From Cryptomeria japonica (lineage: Eukaryota > Streptophyta > Pinopsida > Cupressales > Cupressaceae), in NCBI RefSeq assembly GCF_030272615.1, contig NC_081411.1:825026397-825090396 (forward strand): 64,000 bases of DNA, written 5' to 3'. Each line of letters opens with the position of its first letter. The stretch's first letter is position 1. Positions 1 to 9,899 of the stretch are shown here, one piece after another. The notes beneath the pieces are model-generated. The model saw only the letters and a list, made by a program, of their open reading frames with translations, was not told where the DNA came from and did no database searches. The position numbers were made by a program, and so were the translations under genes.

Positions 1-1516
1 CTGCCAGCCAATCCAGCAGTGGTAACTTGCCAAAAAGAGATCCAAATGAGATGTGGTTTGGGAACAAGGTAGAAGAAATGGAATGCAAACCAAATCTAGC
101 TCCACACAATAAATGATCCAAGCCAAGGAATTCAGTGAAATCGTAGAAACTGAACTACTGAAATGAACAAAAAACAAAACTGAAAATGAAATTGTAGCTA
201 GGAAATCGGTAAATCATCACAAACAATATAAAAACTAATCTAGCTCAATCACGAAAACTAAAATGCAATGATCTATCCTAAACACACTCAATAAAGACAT
301 GAAAATGAAACATTCAAAACTAAAGACTATGCAAACCAAATGTAGATCTAAATGCTTCCTTCATGCAGCTCCATTGTCCTTCTTTCTTCTCCAAATAGCC
401 TTTGTTGTGGATCTCACCTTCAAGTGCACACACATGAGATGAAAGCAAGTAGACAAGATATTGGCACAAGAGTACTCGAAGTGTGATTGATTTGACAAAG
501 TAATTCAAGCAAGTGATTATTAGATTGATAATGTGATTATTTCGATAATGTGATTACCCTTGATTGAAGAAAAATCATCCAATTTATAGAAAAATTGGAG
601 AAAAGATCAAATTAGCATGAAATGGATATTAGAAGCAATTGATTTCAAAATGGCAAAATTGAGTGAAAAGAAGAAGGTTATGACACCTTCTATGTCATGA
701 ATTATGACATATTGCCAATGCAAAGATTAGAGGACTAGAGGCTTATGACATCTTTCTATGCCAAGAGTATGACGCATGAGAAATTCATGCTTCCACCGAA
801 GCACAAAAATAGGGAGAACTAGAGAGAAATTAATTAGGTGGAAATTAAATTTGACAAATTAGAAAATAGGTGGAAATTAGGAAATTGATGCAAATTAGGT
901 AAATTAATTAATAATTTTTCTTTCATTAATTAATTTACAAAAATAGGAGGAATTAATTAGCCAATTAAATAAACATTTAATTGTGACAAGAAGACTTAGG
1001 ATAAATAAATAAATTATTTAACCTAGAGGGAAAATGCCAAACAAGATTAAATAAATAAATCATAAAACCTTGGAAGATGAATTAGAAATGCAAGGACGAC
1101 AATTAGGTCTTGATGTAAGATTGATTTGATATCGATTCGATCATGATTTTGGATTAATAAATAATTTGATTGATAAATGCGCCAATTGACGAGGAACAAT
1201 GACTAATTGATTCAAATTGACATGATTGAAAAGGATGACGATCGATGTCAAATCGATTGTAAAACGATGAGATTGACAAGTTGATAAGAGATTGACAAGA
1301 TTGACCAAAATCATGATTAAAGATTGTTATCGACAAGACCAAATTCAAAAATGAGATAGATAAAGAATGTAGAAGAATGACTCGATGCTCGCAAATGATA
1401 AAAACCAAGTGCGCAACATGGAAGAAATGTTAATGCGATGCAAAAACCTAAAATAAGGCAATGCGCAAATATTAAAGTACGACTCCGCAAGCGTTGACCA
1501 TTTTTAGGTGTCTACA
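1..1516 (-). mobile_element. LTR terminus of element L (partial)
   Basis: The right edge ends in ggtgtctaca, which on the minus strand reads tgtagacacc, a common plant LTR start. The rest is AT-rich noncoding DNA with many aattaatta tracts and no convincing frame. It abuts degenerate copia coding sequence of element A, so it is read as an insertion into A. The left LTR edge, any PBS and the second copy of the duplication (right copy would be gaaat, 1517-1521) lie outside the window. Solo LTR versus complete element cannot be decided. Confidence 0.5.
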
Positions 1517-1749
1517 GAAATATTTTTGGTTGATGCAAGATTGCCAAGAACTAGGGATGCTCCTGCATCAGTAGCTCTCATTTGTGGAAGGTGTTCTTGT
1601 TTGTTGTTTGATCTTGCAGGCTTGTGTTGCAATATTTTGTGTTGAAAAATTCAACAAGTCATATGTGCAATACAGGTTATGATGTTGTGTTGAGCAATAC
1701 AGATGTATAATCAGAAAAGGAAAAACTAGAAAGTTGGTAGCAGAAGGCA

Positions 1750-2696
1750 TTATGACAAGTGGAAATGATTATTATATAAAGGACAGAAGTGAAAACAAAT
1801 GTTTTTTCACTTAGCACAATGAATGTTGGTTATGGTATAGAAAAATTGGGCATGTCAACTTTGATAACATGATGAAGATTTGCAATACTAAAAATGTAAG
1901 AGATTTTCCAAGGATTGTCAAGCCTACTGATACTTTGTGTAGAAAATTTCAACATGGAAAATAAACAAAGAGGAGTTTCAAGAACAAGGAGTATTTTACT
2001 TCCAAACTCCTAGAGCTGATTCATACATACCTTTGCAAACTGACAAGAATAAGAGGACTCAATGGAGAAAGTTATTTTATGTTGCTTATTGATGATTATT
2101 CTAGGATGACATGGGTTACATTTTTGAAAGAGAATTTTGAAGCTTTTGAAAGATTTGAAGTGTTCAAGTCAATGGTTGAAAATAAAGTAGATGCTAAAAT
2201 CAAGTGTTTGAGATCTACTAGAGGAGGATAGTTTACTTCAAATGAGTTTGATAATATTTGTGAAATACATGGAATTAGAAGGCACTTGTCTATCCCTAGA
2301 ACCCCTCAACAGAATGGAGTAGTATAAAGGAAGAAGAGGATTGTTATTGAGATGTTTAGAACTATGATGAAAGATTCTAACTTGGCTAATGTGTATTGGA
2401 AGAAAACTATGCATACTGTGTATATTCTGAACAGGGTATAGATAAGAGTGAATAATACTAAGACACCTTACTAGTTGTGGAATGAAAGACATCCTACTAT
2501 GAAAGATTTCAAAATATTTGGAAGAAAGTGCAACATTAGAAGAGATGAAGAAGATCTTGGAAAGTTTGATACCAAAGTAGATGAAGGGATATTTCTAGGA
2601 TATGCTACAATCAACAAAGCCTATCGGTGTTACAACAAGAGACTAGATAAAATTATTGAGAGAAAAAGTGTGAACGCATGTGAAGTGTGGGATTAG
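1750..2696 (+). pseudogene. Ty1/copia GAG-pre-integrase and integrase (element A), degenerate
   Basis: Translation across frames gives a zinc-binding pre-integrase region (WYRKIGHVNFDNMMKICN type, about 1835-1900), then the integrase core: LIHTYLCKL where HTDLCGP is usual, so the first catalytic Asp is replaced by Tyr, then LLIDDYSRMTWVTFLKE, and TPQQNGVV followed by a stop where the catalytic Glu of ERK should lie. The SDHGGEF motif reads STRGG plus a stop. The C-terminal part from 2475 is open (WNERHPTMKDFKIFGRKC). At least six in-frame stops, so it cannot make integrase. It would have joined copia cDNA to host DNA. The next ~300 bp (2697-3000) are the divergent, lysine/glutamate-rich linker before reverse transcriptase. 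Confidence 0.85.
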
Positions 2697-3000
2697 ATTG
2701 CCCTGTCTAGAAACTAGTATTGAGATCATCCTCATTGTTGTAGAAGAAAAGAATGATCCAAAAAATGGAAAAGAAAAAGTAACAAGTCAAGAAGAAGAGG
2801 AAGAAGAAGAAGAATGAGAGCAAGTTATTAAAACCCCAACCAAATATGTGCAAAAGAATCATTCTAAAAAATAGATAATTGGAGATAAAAGAAAAGGAGT
2901 TTAGACTAGGAGAAGAGCTGCAGAAGCAAGTGATCAAGTAAATTACTATTTCCTTTCACTGGTGGAACCTAAACCATAAAGTAGACAAATGAGAGAGTTG

Positions 3001-4465
3001 GGTAAGAGCAATGGAAGAAAAACTAAATCAAATACAAAAAAATCAGGCATGGGAGTCAATACCTAGATCAGTGGACAAGAATGTGATAGGAACTAAATAG
3101 GTGTTCGGAAACAAGCTAAATGATAAACGACAAGTCACAAGGAATGAAGTGAGATTGGTATGTAAAGACTACTCACAAGTTGAAGGCATTGATTTTGAAG
3201 AAAATTTTGCCCCAATAGCTAGGATGGAAGCTATAAGGATGTTTCTTGCTTTATATGCTTATAATAACTTTAAGGTATATTAGATGGATGTTAAGTCAGC
3301 TTTTTTCAATGGATAACTTGAGGAAGAAGTATACATTGAGTAAGTGGATGGATTCAAATTGTCAGAAGAGCCAGATATGGTGTGTAGGTTGAAGAAAGTA
3401 TTTTATGGACTTAAAGAAGCACCTAGAGCTTGGTATGCTAGATTGAACAAATATATGTTACAACAAAAACTTAGGAAAGATACTGCAAATAGAAATCGAT
3501 ATTTTAAAGTTTAAGGTATCAGTTTGTTGATTCTTGTTGTCTATTTTGATGATATTATATTCGAAGGAAGTGATGATCTAGGTAGAGAGTTTGCATAAGA
3601 GATGCAGAAAGAATTTGAGATGTTAATGATTGGTGAGATATCATTCTTTCTTGGGCTACAAGTTACTGAGTTAGAAGATGGAATTTTTCTTTTTCAAGAT
3701 AAATATGTCAAATAAATCCTAAAGAGATTTGAAATAGAGAATTCTAAACCTGTTACAACCTCATTGGCTATTGGTTGTAAGTTGAGAAAATATGATGTAT
3801 CTCTAGATGTTTATCAAAAGAAGTATAGATCTATGATTGGAGGACTATTGTATTTGATTGCCTCTAGACTAGATCTCATCCAGGGCATTTTCTTGGTTGC
3901 TATATTTCAAGATAATCCAAAACTAACTCATGAGCAATCTATGAAGAGGATTTTTAGGTATTTGAAAGGGACTCCAGATTTTGGACTATAGTATAAGAAG
4001 AATGGAGATTTCATGATGAAGACATATACAAATGCTAATTGGACTAGAAGTATTGATGACAACAAAAGTACTAGTGGTGGTGCATTTTTCTTGGGAGATA
4101 GGTTAGTCTCTTCGTTAAGTAAGAAGCACGATTCAATATCTTTATGTACTACAAAAGTAGAATACATTGCAACAACATATTATTGTAGTCAAGTCATGTC
4201 AACAAAATAGACTCTTAGAGATATCAGAGTGGTGTATGACGAAGCTATTCTTATCATGTGTGACAATACCAACGCTATAAACATTTCAAAAAATCTAGTG
4301 ATGCATTTAACAACTAAACATATATCAGCCAAATATCATTTCTTAAGGGGAAAAGTTGCAGAAAATGAAATCAGATTGGAGTATATCACTACAAAGAAGA
4401 AAGTTGTAGAAATTTTCACAAGGTGTTGGAAAATGATACTTTTGAGTATCTCAGGTAGAAGTTAG
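3001..4465 (+). pseudogene. Ty1/copia reverse transcriptase and RNase H (element A), degenerate
   Basis: Clear Ty1/copia RT: NVIGTK, then VFGNKLND, then [40 protein letters not shown], and the catalytic box as YFDD (VVYFDDIIFEG, near 3540) where YVDD is usual. RNase H follows: YTNANWTRSIDDNKSTSGG at about 4022-4080 (the first catalytic Asp of TDADWA is Asn here), then the HISAKYHFLRGKVAENE block ending at 4465. At least eight in-frame stops (for example 3283, 3315, 3345) make it a pseudogene. More decayed than the same region of element C, in line with A being the older host. Confidence 0.9.
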
Positions 4466-4735
4466 GGGTTATTTCCCCTCCTTTTTCTAACTAGATGCAT
4501 GACAAAGGTACATCTTTCTAGGGAGATTCCTCGAAGATTATTCTTTGTTTCCTAGATTGATGTTGGTTGTTGCTCTTAGGGGGATCAATGATGCAGATGT
4601 GCAGTGGTGATAGATGATGTATTGTGCCCTTTGTCTTTGATGTCAAAGGAAGTGAGATCATGTTGATAGGGGGAGATATATTCTTATTTGTGTTTTAGTA
4701 TTTCAAGTGTTGCCATCAATGACAAAGGTGGAGAT
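4466..4735 (+). other. 3' untranslated region of element A
   Basis: Noncoding. It holds three PPT-like tracts (ttaggggga at about 4577, atagggggagat at about 4667, and the true PPT at 4724-4735) and phrases such as tgatgtcaaag and gtgttgccatcaatgaca. The same arrangement recurs upstream of the 3' LTRs of B and C, which ties the three elements together. Confidence 0.65.
4724..4735 (+). promoter_or_regulatory. Polypurine tract of element A
   Basis: aaaggtggagat directly before the LTR start tattggcaatatg. One G of the usual aaagggggagat has changed to T. PPTs prime plus-strand cDNA synthesis. Confidence 0.7.
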
Positions 4736-4812
4736 TATTGGCAATATGAGTTTCTGTTATTGTCATTGATGTCATACTTGGTTGTCTGAATGGATTTTGG
4801 TCTGGATGTATC
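4736..4812 (+). mobile_element. Element A 3' LTR, piece 1 of 3
   Basis: Starts tattggcaat after the PPT and is cut at 4812 by the 5' LTR of B. Continues at 14036. Confidence 0.65.
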
Positions 4813-5751
4813 TGTTGGCAATTGACACTCAATTGGTTGGTTTCACTATGTTTTCATTGATGGCAACATGGTATTGTGTTTCGGCTTCATGTTTTGGTTT
4901 AGTTATGTACTGACAGGCACTTCACAGGCACTACACCGGCACCGACACCGACGGGATAGAAGGATTTCTTTGGTAACCAGCAATGCATGCCGACATGGTT
5001 TAGTAAAAGGTTATTAGTTTTGGAGGCCAACATCTCTTGGATCTGGCATCAGCAATTGGCTTTAATATTTATGCATTTATGTTATCTGGCCGACATGTAA
5101 TCTGATATTGTATATATCTTTGTAAGCCGACATAAGGAATGATAATTTGTATAGGGTATATAGGTTAGTTTGATAGATCATTTTGATATGGAAATGAGAT
5201 AGGAGATTATGGATATGCGAATGTAATATGATGCGAAATATATCAAAGAGATTATGTATGTAAGGATATCTATGTAAGGGTTATTCTGGTAAAGGGTTTA
5301 GGGTTTCAGACTAGAACAGACAGAACTTAAACTGGAACTGTATTCTGGCATAGAAGATGCTATCTTAGCAGTTCAACACTTCTCCAGAATGTAGTTTGGA
5401 TTTTTATATAGTCAGTGAGGCTCCTTTTGTGATTGAGCAATGTGCTCTAGGCTGTAAGCCTTCCTGCAAGTGCAGGCCCCTCATATTTTGTAATATCTCT
5501 TCATATGGCCAGTGGATTGATATTGTGGGTCACAAATCCCATGGTGGTTTTTCCTCTTTGAGTTTTTTCACATATAATTTTGTGTGTTATGGTTCTGATT
5601 TATGTGATTTGCTTATTGGTTGCTTCACTTCTTTCAATTTTGCATGTATCGGTATACTGGTTGGTGTATACATGTTTTAATAAGGCTAAAATTAAACATT
5701 TGGTATAACGTTGATTCACCCCCCGCCTCTCAGTGTTATTGGATTCCAATA
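4813..5751 (+). repeat. 5' LTR of element B
   Basis: 939 bp, tgttggcaattgacactcaa to ggattccaata (final CA decayed to TA). Matches 13146-14035 over its whole length except about 50 bp (roughly 5051-5100) missing from the 3' copy. Carries a TATA-like box at 5157-5164. The solo LTR G at 35106 belongs to the same family. Confidence 0.9.
5157..5164 (+). promoter_or_regulatory. TATA-like box in B 5' LTR
   Basis: tatatagg in gggtatataggttag; repeated at 13439-13446 in the 3' LTR and as tatataag at 35403-35410 in the related solo LTR G. Conservation in three copies supports a core promoter role; the start site was not determined. Confidence 0.5.
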
Positions 5752-5753
5752 AT

Positions 5754-5765
5754 TAGTATCAGAGC
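5754..5765 (+). promoter_or_regulatory. Primer binding site of element B
   Basis: tagtatcagagc, one mismatch to tggtatcagagc (complementary to initiator tRNA-Met), two bases after the LTR end. Confidence 0.8.
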
Positions 5766-5819
5766 CTTGTGCCACGGAGGAAGTTTAATAGCTTGAGAAA
5801 GATCTTGAATCTGGAATCC

Positions 5820-6940
5820 ATGGATATGGCTTTGGAGAAGCAACTTGAGATGGCACTTGAAGATTATGATGCTGAAAGGTTGAAGAACTTAAAGCTATAA
5901 GATGAATTCAATTCTGCTAAGAAATTCATTCTTGTCCTACAAGAGAGGCTATCGTATGTTCAATCTAGGAGGAAGGAACTTTTACAAAGTCAGGATGGTG
6001 AAGAGAAAGATGCACTTAAGGAACAAAGTCAGAAATTGAGTTAGGAGAACATGGTTATGAAAAATGAAATGCAAGTTATACCTATGAGGATGTCTAAGGA
6101 GATTGAGGACCAGAAGAAGAATGAAGAAAATCTTGTTGTATCCCTGAAGAACAAATTTGAAGAATGTGGTAGGTTGGTTCATGAGAATGATATGTTGAGA
6201 ACTGATTTAGTGCAATCCCAGAGTAATGAACAAGAACTTGAAAGACAAATGATGATTTTGAGAGAAGATCTAACTACTGTAAGTGAGTATAAAGAAAAAT
6301 TCAAGATTAGCTCAGCACAACTAGATGAGTTGTTTAAGAGACAAAGGTAGATTTGAGATTCCATTGGATTTGGATTTGAGCAAGGAAAAAGTTTCAGTAC
6401 TGCTAATGAAGATCAAAACCATAAGGCACCGATAAGGCAATTTAATGCTTATAAATTCAATGGTAGATGTTTTGTTTGCAATAGATTTGTTCACATGGCT
6501 AGGCAATGTAGAAACAGAGAAAATCAAAACCCTGATTTTGCTCTCGGTAACTGCTCTAAATGCAATAAGTACGGTCATAAGACATAAGATTGAAGAATGA
6601 ATGTTAAATGCTATGCATGTGGAAAATTTGGACATATGGCCAATCAATGCAGGTCAAGCAATTACACCGGTTTTAGCAAAGCAATTCAAAGGAAAAATGT
6701 TACATGTTATACATGTATGAGGTTGGACATATTGCTAAATTCTGTAGAAGCAGAAATCCACCGATTGGTAATGGAGGATCAAATGAGAAAGGGAAAGAGA
6801 AGGTTAGTGAAATCTGGCAAGATCATACTCAAAGATGGGTTAGGAAGATTGAATAACAATCACCAGATTGAAATGCACTGGTTACTTATCTGACAGAAGA
6901 GATTGCTCCTGCACCAACAAGTAGCTCATCCGATAACTAA
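5820..6940 (+). pseudogene. Element B ORF1: coiled-coil, multi-zinc-knuckle Gag-like protein, degenerate
   Basis: Probable start ATG at 5820 (MDMALEKQLEMALEDYDAE). The first ~180 codons are Glu/Lys/Leu-rich with heptad spacing, as in a long coiled coil (for example ERQMMILREDLTTVSEYKE). The C-terminal part has at least three CCHC-type knuckles: CFVCNRFVHMARQC (Gly of GH changed to Val), CSKCNKYGH then a stop where the last Cys should be, and CYACGKFGHMANQC; a fourth, CYTC.., is broken by a frameshift near 6715. Stops lie at about 5898, 6042, 6348 and 6586. The domain order matches ORF1 of element E on the other strand. By family knowledge, CCHC knuckles bind RNA in Gag particles; the coiled-coil N-terminus is not the usual copia UBN2-type Gag. 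It replaces that Gag here, and no pol follows. Confidence 0.75.
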
Positions 6941-7054
6941 GGCAGATGCCTTAGGGGTAGGCAAAATTCATGAAGATTCTGCATGTGCCCTAGGAAGAGG
7001 TTCTCAAAGAGGTTCCAGACATTGGAGATGATTATCCAGCATAGATGTGTTCTA
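6941..7054 (+). other. Element B spacer before solo LTR H
   Basis: Remaining end of the ORF1 region and start of the ORF1-ORF2 spacer; no frame. Continues at 9637 after solo LTR H. Confidence 0.5.
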
Positions 7055-9636
7055 TGTAGAGCCCCTCCCTGATCAAGCTCTAGTTAACTTAGTTGACCAA
7101 GGTTGACCATATTAATAAATGCAATAATTCAATAGGATGAGCTATGTTAGATGGATAAATTAGTGAGAAAAGTAATTAAACCAGGTTATGGAAGCATTTT
7201 ACCTTGCGGTGCACAATTTGATGTGTTATGGATTTAGATCCTATAGGATCCACTGATTTGATAATCTTGATATGATGTATGTTAGCTATCTCAAAATTTG
7301 CAGTTATTCATTATGATATTAGAAAACATGGATACATATCGTATTAATGATTGAGTTTCATAAGGATTATGATGATGCTTTTTGAGTAAATTGCATTATG
7401 TAGATTTTATTGGATAAATGATAAATTGATCATTATGATTGAAATTAAATGCAAAGTGTCTGAATTGTATGTGATGTCTGAATTGTATTCTTTTGATAAT
7501 ATTATACGTGATTTTTGGAATTACTAATGTGCAAGTGAGATGTGCAGGAAAATTATCCATGTGACCATGGAAATTATTCAGAGAATCAAGCCTAGGCCTA
7601 TATGCAATTGTGAAGCTAGGGGTTGTCTATTTGGAGAGACAACCCCTGGTTTGTAAATGTATTTTAATTTATAAATGTTATGCTTGGATGAGTGTTTAAT
7701 TGGAAAATTTGTTTAATTTATAAATTTCAAAAGGGACAATTGCCATGTGTGTTTTAGTGATGTGTAACTATTTTGTAGTGTCACTTGACACGTGTTGTAA
7801 GTTGAGTTGGCATTGTCATGTCTCTTTTTGAGGAATTTATTTTACCAATGTTTATATTTTCAATTATCCTAGATGGTCCCAAGTAAACCTAGGATAGGGA
7901 GCCATTAGAAGGGTCAACTCAAAGTTGACCCGTAGGTAAACTTTGGGTGGTCTTCCAAGGGGTTAAACTAACTCCTGGGGTCAAGTTTGGGGTATTTTTA
8001 GTGGGCCATATGATGTACCTATGGATGAAGGCCAAATTTGGCCATGTGTCCACTCCCTAGGACTTGTTTAACCTCCCAAAAAAATGAGTTTCCCAAGCTA
8101 GCCAAATTTCATCTTTAGCAGAGCCTTCCTTGGTTAGGTAACCCACTTCATGAGTGGCATTCCTCTTCCCCATTCCGTTTCCCTTTTTTGAGGTGCCTTG
8201 GTTAGGGAGTGTGTAAGGCTTTGGAAGACCAACCAATGAGCATCCTTCATGCTTCCCAAGTGGGTTGGAAAGAGTGAGGTGTGGCTTCATAGGGAATAGT
8301 TTGAGAGGGAAAAGTTTGGGGGCAAAACAAAAGAGAAGATTAGATATGTTATAATATACAATTCTAACCCATTTTCGGGTTAGGGTTAGCATATAGAATA
8401 AAAGAAGAATAAGATATGCAACCCTAGCCCATATTCGGGTTAGGGTTAGCATTTAGAAATAATGAATTAATAGGTTAATTTTTAAAATAAAACAAAAGGG
8501 ATAACTCAACCCTAATTAGGGTTTGAGATTAATATTATTAAAATAAGAAGAGGGGGAATTCTTTTTAAAATTTGAAAAAGAATCCCCCCCCCATTTAATT
8601 ATAGCCATATGTGGGATTAATTTTAACTCCTAATATTGACCTAGGGAGAAAATTAATTTTAATATAGCGCTTTTTTATCAAGGTATATTTAAGATTGGGA
8701 ATTAATTTTTATATAGCTATATTAACTGCATAATTGATTTAATTTTACTAACTAGGGTTATTACTGAAGAATATTACATAGTTATTTTTCCATATTTAAT
8801 TAAATATGGATGTTAGGTTAAATTTAATTTGGGGGTTTTTATTAATGAAATTTATTAATCGTTTTATGTGAATTCTAGCCTATGAGGTCATTATTGGTCA
8901 AATATTTAATAGTTGAAATTTGAATGTATTAGGGGATTTAAAATTGACTTTAATATTAATTATATTTATTTGGAAAATATTATACTTGAAATAGGTTAAC
9001 TTTATTAATTTAATTAAAGATGTTTTCGCGGTTGCTCATTTAATTATTTTCAATATGAGTTATCTTTATTTTATTTTTAGCCTAAGAGTTTTTAAATACT
9101 ATTGAGATAATTAATATCTCTCAATTTTAATTAGAGGAAATCAATTAGTTTAATTAATTAAGTTAGCATTATCCATATTTAATGAAGTGAATTATTAGGA
9201 AATTATTATACTTATTTGGGTTAATTTTATTGGTCCAATTTAAAAGCATTATTTGTATTTGCTCATTAATTATTTTTAAAGTCAATAAAATATGTGTTAA
9301 CATGATTTTAACTAATTCCTAGAGCAATTAAATACTGCATGAAGTGATTAATATCTCTGGATTAATAATTGAAGAATTATTGGGGGTAATTTATTTCAGC
9401 TAATAAATTAAGTTGTGACGACCCTTTTTGGGTTATAATAGGTCAAGTTGTATTGTAATAATAAAATTTTAAAGTTAATTAAATTAAATTTAGAACACTA
9501 TTCTAATATCATTTAAGATTTCAATTGGAACAACTTGTTAAGGTATCACATATAATTAAGCATAGGATGCATGCAATTAAGTGTTCAAAAAAAAAATATT
9601 GGTGTTGTGTTTTTGCCCAAAAGTTTGGGCATGACA
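7055..9636 (+). mobile_element. Solo LTR H of a giant-LTR Ty3/gypsy family
   Basis: 2582 bp, tgtagagcccctccctg to tttgggcatgaca, inserted in element B between ORF1 and ORF2. Its first ~400 bp align by eye with solo LTR M (49624), sharing ttaataaatg, gagaaaagtaatt and catgtgaccatgga; its terminus gcccaaaagtttgggcatgaca matches M (53803-53824) and, inverted, the LTRs of element I. No internal region, PBS or PPT is present, so it is a solo LTR left by LTR-LTR recombination. The flanks ttcta (7050-7054) and ttttg (9637-9641) match at three of five sites, with two transitions. No gene inside; the frame at 8057-8452 is fortuitous. Confidence 0.85.
8341..8460. repeat. 60-bp tandem duplication inside LTR H
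   Basis: Two adjacent units 60 bp apart share gatatg, taacccat or tagcccat, then ttcgggttagggttagcat. The gggttaggg core resembles a telomere-like box. Confidence 0.75.
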
Positions 9637-9899
9637 TTTTGTTTGAGATCCGGTATCTTTCACCGACAATCATTTAAGTCAATGGAAGATTAGGGATTTT
9701 CATGGAGATTAAAAAGTCGAATTCACTTCATTATTGATCACCTTGCAATCAGAGCGATTCCAGAGCGATTAAGAGTGACTAAGAGAGATCAAAGGCAATT
9801 AAGAGGAATCTGATTTCTTCTTGAGCGATTTCACCTATGTCTGGAAGAATTTGTTGAAGGTTTTCTCAGAGAGCGATCAAAAGGTATTTATCTTTAAAC
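9637..9899 (+). other. Element B spacer before ORF2
   Basis: No frame. Contains repeated gagcgatt/gagcgatc words between 9735 and 9875 (agagcgattccagagcgatt). Probably the untranslated leader of ORF2. Confidence 0.45.

Noticed and set aside
1154-1408. 84-codon minus frame in element L
   Set aside because: AT-rich LTR DNA, no domain, low complexity.
8341-8460. Interstitial telomere repeat
   Set aside because: Only two gggttaggg units 60 bp apart within a duplicated LTR segment; no array of TTTAGGG.
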